Of a stretch of 27,294 nucleotides of DNA, positions 22,912 through 27,294 are shown piece after piece. This DNA comes from an uncultured Polycyclovorans sp. Its GTDB lineage: Bacteria > Pseudomonadota > Gammaproteobacteria > Nevskiales > Nevskiaceae. The stretch spans positions 1 through 27,294 of the forward strand of contig CAKZHZ010000024.1 in NCBI GenBank assembly GCA_936928855.1, in the 5' to 3' direction. Both the position numbers and the translations under genes were made by a program. Each line of letters starts with the position of its first letter. Positions within the stretch are counted from its first letter, which is position 1. A model generated the notes under the pieces. That model had not been told where the DNA came from, ran no database searches, and saw only the letters and a program-made list of their open reading frames with translations.

Positions 22912-24021
22912 CTAGGCCTCGAAGCGGTCACTCACACGTTGGATGCTGCCCCACTGCCGGCAGGCAGGGCATTGCCAGAACCGGTTGCGCGGGGTGAACC
23001 CGCACTGCTCACAGACGAACCCGGGCGCACCGCGCTCCATTGCCTCAAGCGCACCCTTGAGTGCCAGGGCGGCGTCGCTCAAGCCGGCTGCCTGTACTGC
23101 TTCGCGAGGCCCCATGGTGCCCAGAAAGGCTTTCAATACGGTTCGTGACGGGTGCGTCTTCAGGCCCTCCGCCAGCATCGGCAGCGGGTCCTCGCCCTGC
23201 CGCTCAGCACGTTGCGCCAGGGTCACCACCAAGGCGGGCGCATCGCAGGATTTGGCGATGTCCGCCAGCATTTCGTCACGCAGGCGCGGGTCCCCGATCT
23301 GTTCCAGTACCGTCTCGAGACTGGGCAGCAGGTCGACCACGTAGCGGCCGTCGACTTCCAAGGCAGTGCGGTAGCCTTCGGCAGCGGCTCGCAAGTCGCC
23401 CGCCGCCTCGGCAATACGCCCCAGCAACCACCGGGGACGGACCGCACGCGAATCGTCACGCAGCGCCTTTCGTGCCAGTTGAGCCGCCTGCTCGAACTGG
23501 CTGTCGGTCAGGGCCTGCTCGGCCATCTCGCAGCGATAGTGCGCAATCCGGGGACGGCAGCTGGCGCCTTGCAGAGCCTCGAGCTGCCGTGCGAGCTGAA
23601 CCGCACCCTCCCAGTCTTGCCCCTGCTCGGCCACAGTGAGTAATTCCTGCACGGCTGCACTGGCTTGAGGGCCGTGACCCGCCGCAAGGCTGCGCCAGAC
23701 GGCCTCAGCCTGGTCCATCAGGCCCGCCTGTTGATAGTCCTCGGCAAGCTCGAGATATGCGGCGTCGCGTTGATCAGGGGCGATGTCGGTGCGTTCCGAC
23801 AAAGCCTTGTGCAATGCCAGGGCCTGATCGACCTCTCCGCGACGCCGGAACACCGTACCCAGACTGAGTTGCAGCTCTGGGTTGTCGGTCACCAACTCCG
23901 CGTTCTCCGGAGGCGGCGTTGCCTCTCCCATAGGGTCGAGTTCCGGCGCCCTGCGGGACAGGGCCCAGCCGAGCGCCATACCCAATGGCAACAATAACCA
24001 AGTGGTCAGACCGTCCAGCAC
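22912..24021 (-). CDS. lapB: Lipopolysaccharide assembly protein LapB (YciM)
   Basis: LapB is an inner-membrane TPR protein that directs FtsH to degrade LpxC, balancing LPS with phospholipid. The 369-residue protein has a short N-terminal membrane anchor (WLLLPLGMALGWALSRR). TPR repeats start with LQLSLGTVFRRRGEVDQAL. The C-terminal rubredoxin-like zinc/iron domain has CEQC and CPAC (about residues 340-362). The first TPR of the family, normally a YFxGLNYLLNEQxDKAIxxF-type helix pair between the anchor and this point, is missing and replaced by a short acidic, Pro-rich linker, making it about 20 residues shorter than E. coli LapB. The start is GTG, 3 bases after lapA. Confidence 0.92.
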   Translation of the reverse strand: MLDGLTTWLLLPLGMALGWALSRRAPELDPMGEATPPPENAELVTDNPELQLSLGTVFRRRGEVDQALALHKALSERTDIAPDQRDAAYLELAEDYQQAGLMDQAEAVWRSLAAGHGPQASAAVQELLTVAEQGQDWEGAVQLARQLEALQGASCRPRIAHYRCEMAEQALTDSQFEQAAQLARKALRDDSRAVRPRWLLGRIAEAAGDLRAAAEGYRTALEVDGRYVVDLLPSLETVLEQIGDPRLRDEMLADIAKSCDAPALVVTLAQRAERQGEDPLPMLAEGLKTHPSRTVLKAFLGTMGPREAVQAAGLSDAALALKGALEAMERGAPGFVCEQCGFTPRNRFWQCPACRQWGSIQRVSDRFEA

Positions 24022-24024
24022 GGC

Positions 24025-24330
24025 TCAGTCCGCGGGTCTGTTGTCGCTGGCGATGGGCAGGTTGCGCAGATTACGCAGTTCGGTCTCCATGTGCTCAAGC
24101 TGACGCTGCAGCCGACGCTGGTGAAGCCGCAAACCGACAATGCGCCAGCCCAACAGGAAGGCCGAGGCCATTACCCCCAACGCGAATCCGAGCGCGAGCA
24201 ACGCAATCAGCGGCCAGGTCACTTCGCCAAACAGGTAGTCGAAGCGCACAGGGGCGGCGTTGTAAAATCCCAGCACCGCGCCGAGCAGAACACACAGACC
24301 GAGTGCCGCCAGCAGAATCAGCCGGCTCAT
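24025..24330 (-). CDS. lapA: Lipopolysaccharide assembly protein LapA (DUF1049)
   Basis: This 101-residue inner-membrane protein has two helices (about 4-22 and 39-63), with the short periplasmic NAAPVRFDYLFGEV between them, a standard LapA/YciS feature. A basic coiled coil follows (RRLQRQLEHMETELRNLRN). LapA works with LapB in controlling LpxC and LPS synthesis. Its ATG overlaps the ihfB stop by four bases and lapB follows by 3 bases, so the three are tightly coupled. Confidence 0.92.
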   Translation of the reverse strand: MSRLILLAALGLCVLLGAVLGFYNAAPVRFDYLFGEVTWPLIALLALGFALGVMASAFLLGWRIVGLRLHQRRLQRQLEHMETELRNLRNLPIASDNRPAD

Positions 24331-24638
24331 TCGACCCCCTGCGGCAGGCCGCTGCCGGCTCCGGCGTTGACGCGTTCACGCATTTCCTTGCCGGGCTTGA
24401 AATGCGGCACGCGCTTGGGCGGTATCTGCACCGGCTCGCCGGTTTTGGGGTTGCGGCCAACGCGCTCGGGCCGGTGATGCAGCGAAAAACTGCCAAAGCC
24501 CCGGATCTCCACCCGGTCATCCCGGGCCAGCGCCAGGCTGATCTTGTCGAGCACCAATTTCACCGCCAGCTCCACATCCTTCTGCATCAGATGAGGTTGG
24601 CGCGCCGCGAGCATTTCAATGAGTTCGGATTTGGTCAT
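24327..24638 (-). CDS. ihfB: Integration host factor subunit beta
   Basis: IHF-beta pairs with IHF-alpha to bend DNA strongly at specific sites. The 103-residue protein starts MTKSELIEMLAARQPHL and carries the DNA-binding signature around RVEIRGFGSFSLHHRPERVGRNPKTGEPV, with the PKTGEPV arm containing the intercalating Pro. The ATG at 24638 gives the family length (E. coli 94); the longer frame to 24683 is unlike IHF. It follows rpsA in the conserved order rpsA-ihfB-lapA-lapB. Confidence 0.96.
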   Translation of the reverse strand: MTKSELIEMLAARQPHLMQKDVELAVKLVLDKISLALARDDRVEIRGFGSFSLHHRPERVGRNPKTGEPVQIPPKRVPHFKPGKEMRERVNAGAGSGLPQGVE

Positions 24639-24739
24639 CAGCGCTTCGACAGGAGCAACGGACCCCAGCCTCGTTAGAGGCACACTTGGCCCGACAAAGT
24701 TTATTAACTGATTGTTTTAACAGAACAATACACAAAAAG
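24639..24739 (-). promoter_or_regulatory. ihfB promoter region with possible IHF site
   Basis: This A+T-rich spacer lies upstream of ihfB and past the rpsA terminator. On the minus strand TTGTTC is followed 16 bases later by TAATAA, a possible promoter. AATCAGTTAATAA (24701-24713) matches the IHF consensus WATCARNNNNTTR except for one base in the TTR part. Autoregulation of ihfB by IHF is known in E. coli; here it is inferred. Confidence 0.45.
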
Positions 24740-24764
24740 AAAGGCCGCGCAGTGCGCGGCCTTT
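24740..24764 (-). terminator. Rho-independent terminator of rpsA
   Basis: On the minus strand an 11-bp stem (AAAGGCCGCGC / GCGCGGCCTTT) with a 3-base loop is followed by CTTTTTGTG. It lies 18 bases past the rpsA stop and separates rpsA from the ihfB promoter. Confidence 0.88.
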
Positions 24765-24782
24765 GCAGGACCCCAGAAAGGG

Positions 24783-26474
24783 TCAGTTGTTGCCCAACTG
24801 ATCCTTCAGCAGGTCGCCCAGGCTGGTCTTGCCGGTGGAAGCATTGCGGCTGTATTCCGCCACCACTTCGGCTTCTTCCTGGATTTCCTTCTCGCGGACC
24901 GACAGCATGATGGTGCGGCTCTTGCGGTCGACACCAATGAAGCGGGCTTCGAGGGTATCGCCTTCCTTGAGCACCTTGGTGGCATCTTCCACCCGCTCAC
25001 GAGACAGGTCGTTGGCCTTGATGTAGCCCTCGACACCGTCCCCAAGGTCGATGACCGCACCGCGCTGATCCACCGTGGTGACCGTGCCAGAGACGATCTC
25101 GCCCTTGGTGTTGTCGGCGATGAAGGCTGCCAGCGGATCGGAGCTGACCTGCTTGACGCCCAGAGAGATGCGCTCGCGCGAACCGTCGATGGCCAGAACC
25201 ACCGCCTCGACTTCCTGACCCTTGGAGTAGCGACGCACAGCCACTTCGCCCGGCTCGTTCCAGTCCAGGTCGGAAAGGTGCACGAGCCCGTCGATGCCAC
25301 CGGGCAGGCCGATGAAGATGCCGAAGTCGGTGATCGACTTGATGGCACCGCGCACGCGGTCGCCCTTCTGGTGGTTCTGGGAGAATTCTTCCCAGGGGTT
25401 CACGCGGCACTGCTTCATGCCCAGCGAGATACGGCGGCGCTCGCCGTCGATGTCGAGAATCATGACTTCGACCTCGTCGCCGATCTGCACGACCTTGGCC
25501 GGATTGACGTTCTTGTTGGTCCAGTCCATTTCGGACACGTGGACCAGGCCTTCGACGCCCGGCTCGATCTCGACGAACGCGCCGTAGTCGGTGACGTTGC
25601 TGACCTTGCCGAACACGCGGGTGTTGGCCGGGTAGCGGCGCGCGATGTTGTCCCACGGATCCTCGCCCAGCTGCTTCAGGCCCAGCGACACGCGGTTGCG
25701 CTCGCGGTCGTACTTCAGCACGCGCACGTCCAGTTCCTGGCCCACTTCGACCACTTCGGACGGATGGCGCACGCGCTTCCAGGCCATGTCGGTGATGTGC
25801 AGCAGGCCGTCGATGCCGCCCAGGTCCACGAACGCACCGTAATCGGTGATGTTCTTCACCACGCCGTCGATCACCTGACCTTCGGCCAGGCTCTGGATCA
25901 GGCCGGTGCGGGCTTCCGCGCGGGTTTCTTCCAGGATGCTGCGGCGTGAAACCACGATGTTGCCGCGCTTGCGGTCCATCTTCAGCAGCTGGAACGGCTG
26001 GGCAATGCCCATCAGCGGGGTAACGTCGCGCACCGGGCGGATATCCACCTGCGAACCGGGCAGGAAGGCAACAGCGCCGCCGAGGTCGACCGTGAAGCCG
26101 CCCTTCACGCGGCCAAAGATCGTGCCGTCCACGCGCTCGCCGGCGTTGAACTGGGTTTCCAGCTTGTCCCAGGCCGCTTCGCGACGGGCGCGGTCACGGC
26201 TCAGCATCGCCTCACCGAATGCGTTTTCCACGCGGTCGACATAGACGTCGACATCATCGCCCACGGACACTTGCGGAGCCTGTCCGGGCGGGGTGAATTC
26301 ACGGATCGAAACACGGCCTTCAGACTTCAGGCCCACGTCGATCACCACCAGATCATTCTCAATGGCGGTGACCCGCCCCTTCACCACCTTGCCTTCGAAG
26401 CTCTGGGACTCGCCCAGCGACTTGTCGAGAAGCGCGGCGAAATCGTCGCGGGTGGGCATTGCAGTCGAAGCCAT
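24783..26474 (-). CDS. rpsA: 30S ribosomal protein S1, apparent hybrid sequence
   Basis: S1 binds mRNA on the 30S subunit. The 563-residue protein has six S1 RNA-binding repeats (about 30-95, 115-180, 197-265, 283-352, 370-438 and 456-525). Residues 1 to about 210 are of alphaproteobacterial, Sphingomonadales-like type: the MASTAMPTRDDFAALL start, AIENDLVVIDVGLKSEGRV and MDRKRGNIVVSRRSILEETR. From about 229 (AWKRVRHPSE, VSLGLKQLGEDPW, VHVSEMDWTNKN) it is gammaproteobacterial. The change falls in the shared DYGAFVDLGGIDGLLH region, about positions 25,785-25,870. AGGAT precedes the ATG. The frame is intact, so it would pass as a normal gene, but the 5' part probably belongs to another organism. 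Confidence 0.93.
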   Translation of the reverse strand: MASTAMPTRDDFAALLDKSLGESQSFEGKVVKGRVTAIENDLVVIDVGLKSEGRVSIREFTPPGQAPQVSVGDDVDVYVDRVENAFGEAMLSRDRARREAAWDKLETQFNAGERVDGTIFGRVKGGFTVDLGGAVAFLPGSQVDIRPVRDVTPLMGIAQPFQLLKMDRKRGNIVVSRRSILEETRAEARTGLIQSLAEGQVIDGVVKNITDYGAFVDLGGIDGLLHITDMAWKRVRHPSEVVEVGQELDVRVLKYDRERNRVSLGLKQLGEDPWDNIARRYPANTRVFGKVSNVTDYGAFVEIEPGVEGLVHVSEMDWTNKNVNPAKVVQIGDEVEVMILDIDGERRRISLGMKQCRVNPWEEFSQNHQKGDRVRGAIKSITDFGIFIGLPGGIDGLVHLSDLDWNEPGEVAVRRYSKGQEVEAVVLAIDGSRERISLGVKQVSSDPLAAFIADNTKGEIVSGTVTTVDQRGAVIDLGDGVEGYIKANDLSRERVEDATKVLKEGDTLEARFIGVDRKSRTIMLSVREKEIQEEAEVVAEYSRNASTGKTSLGDLLKDQLGNN

Positions 26475-26638
26475 GTAGATCCTATCATCATCGGGCAGGC
26501 CAGCCGGTTGTCTCCGGCGGTCTTGCGGGGGTTGCTGTCAAATATTCGCCTGAAAACCCTTCAGGCAGAACGCGTTAACCATTCCAGACCCCCCGAAAGC
26601 GAAACGGGCGCGCGAAGAGACTTCTTCGGCGCCGTCGA
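26475..26638 (-). promoter_or_regulatory. Spacer between cmk and rpsA
   Basis: This 164-base spacer appears to belong to the alphaproteobacterial-type segment. It holds a perfect 7-bp hairpin (GCCTGAA / TTCAGGC, 26548-26566) without a T-run on the minus strand, and a TTGACA on the minus strand (26536-26541) that could be a -35 for rpsA, although no good -10 follows. No gene is seen. Confidence 0.35.
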
Positions 26639-27000
26639 TCAGGGGACCCTTTCCAGGCGCTTCGACACAAGGTCGATCGCTGCCCGGACGGCCGCGGCTA
26701 TATCCAAATTGCTCGTATCAAGCAAGTCGGCGTCGTCTGCCTGCCGCAGCGGTGCATCGGTCCGCCCCATGTCGCGTGCCTCGCGCGCCACGATGTCGGC
26801 CAATATTCCGGCCTCGGTCACGTCCCGCCCTGCCGAGGTCAGCTCCAGAAAGCGCCGCCGCGCCCGCACTTCCGGGGCCGCCATCACGAACAGCTTGGCC
26901 TCCGCATCGGGCGCGATCACCGTGCCGATATCCCGCCCATCCAGCACCGCGCCGCCCGCCTGCGCAACGCTGCCTGAAGCCCCGACCAGACGCCGGACAC
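26639..27000 (-). pseudogene. cmk: Cytidylate kinase, C-terminal part only (alphaproteobacterial type)
   Basis: Cmk phosphorylates CMP and dCMP. About 120 C-terminal residues are present: GGAVLDGRDIGTVIAPDAEAKLF, then VRARRRFLEL, DIVAREARDMGR with the LID-region arginines, then APLRQADDADLLDTSNLDI and a final helix. The N-terminal P-loop half is missing. The match fades at about 26,990-27,000, beyond which the frame is just the complement of the HAMP-protein gene. The wording, especially GGAVLDGRDIGTVIAPDA and LRQADDADLLDTS, is alphaproteobacterial and agrees with the 5' half of the rpsA downstream. The order cmk-rpsA is conserved in both classes. An in-frame start at 27238 is not real. Confidence 0.8.
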
Positions 27001-27010
27001 CAAGACAACC

Positions 27011-27294
27011 ATGCCCCAGAACCTGACCCAGACCGACGGCACCCCCGTTGCCCTGACCGCGGCGTTGCGTGCGCTCGCCCGCGGGGATTTCTCGATCACG
27101 CTGCTCGAGGATGGCGACGACGCGCCGCTTGCCGAAGCCTACAACATGCTGGCCGACCAGAATCGCGCCCTCGTCGGCGAACTCGCACGGCTGCAGCACG
27201 CGGTTGTCCAGGAAGGCCAGACGAACGAGCGGATCCATCTGGAGGGCGCCACGGGCGGGTGGCGCGAGGCCGTCGATTCGGTCAACGGCCTCAT
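27011..27294 (+). CDS. N-terminus of a HAMP-domain protein, probably a hybrid histidine kinase (partial)
   Basis: The frame is open from the ATG to the right edge (94 codons). It contains a HAMP-like unit, LTAALRALARGDFSITL followed by LAEAYNMLADQNRALVGELARL. It then begins a second repeat, VVQEGQTNERIHLEGATGGWREAVDSVNGL. Repeated HAMP units directly at the N-terminus, without membrane helices, are typical of large soluble HAMP-array sensor or hybrid histidine kinases. No kinase domain lies within the window, so that call is inferred. It faces away from the cmk fragment, only about 10 bases beyond the place where cmk similarity ends, which suggests an artificial join. Confidence 0.65.
   Translation, partial: MPQNLTQTDGTPVALTAALRALARGDFSITLLEDGDDAPLAEAYNMLADQNRALVGELARLQHAVVQEGQTNERIHLEGATGGWREAVDSVNGL

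Noticed and set aside
22825..23148. 107-codon plus-strand frame starting in the lapB-SDR spacer with a weak GGAGC ahead
   Set aside because: Most of it is antisense to the conserved C-terminal rubredoxin-like end of LapB, and it has no recognisable sequence.
26639..27238. 199-codon minus-strand frame as a full-length cytidylate kinase
   Set aside because: Upstream of about 27,000 the frame is the complement of the HAMP-protein coding sequence and lacks the P-loop. Only the C-terminal 120 residues are Cmk.
1..27294. CRISPR arrays, insertion sequences, prophage or defence islands
   Set aside because: I saw no regularly spaced repeats, transposase motifs, integrase, terminal inverted repeats or defence-gene clusters. 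The Abi-alpha-like resemblance at 2942-3670 is too weak to call defence.

Overview
The central part of the window (roughly positions 450 to 25,800) looks like one continuous stretch of chromosome from a GC-rich gammaproteobacterium. The support is gene order typical of that class: rpsA-ihfB-lapA-lapB, prmB followed by aroC, and a ppiA/B-type cyclophilin followed by lpxH. LapA, LapB, BepA, LpxH and a DUF1302/DUF1329 pair are also present. A Nevskiales/Solimonas-like or related lineage is plausible, but I cannot place it by eye. I see no tRNA, rRNA, CRISPR array, insertion sequence or prophage.

Layout. 1-1666: the C-terminal half of the ferrous iron transporter FeoB and a small Cys-rich FeoB-associated protein, preceded by three unrelated protein fragments fused in frame. 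1682-3670 (-): a DUF445 membrane protein and an uncharacterised protein. 3749-11046: a probable hydrophobic-compound locus, with a DUF1302 outer-membrane protein divergent from an AraC-type regulator and a DUF1329 protein, then an SRPBCC protein and a FadD6-like acyl-CoA synthetase. 11202-13530 (+): dusA, a periplasmic cyclophilin, lpxH. 13519-18556 (-): prmB, aroC, a DEAD-box helicase and an MFS transporter. 18642-21679 (+): a SCO copper protein translationally overlapped with phosphatidylserine decarboxylase, then BepA. 21683-26474 (-): a sugar-epimerase-like SDR and the rpsA-ihfB-lapA-lapB cluster.

Many genes serve the envelope: LpxH and LapB (lipid A synthesis and its control), BepA (LptD/OMP quality control), Psd (phosphatidylethanolamine), a periplasmic PPIase and the DUF1302/DUF1329 pair. 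They lie in several separate operons and do not form one system.

The most striking observation is that both ends are mosaics. On the left, an alpha/beta-hydrolase tail, an MFS fragment and an alanine/glycine:cation symporter fragment are joined in frame to FeoB within about 450 bases. On the right, rpsA changes from a gammaproteobacterial type (C-terminal part) to an alphaproteobacterial type (N-terminal part) inside its conserved third S1 repeat. An alphaproteobacterial-looking cmk fragment follows, ending at about 27,000 against the start of a HAMP-domain protein on the other strand. Misassembly of a metagenomic contig at conserved or short shared sequences explains this more simply than a new fusion protein. 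The edges should not be read as natural gene neighbourhoods until read coverage is checked. I found no convincing new biological system; the DUF1302/DUF1329/AraC/SRPBCC/FadD6 locus is the best functional lead.
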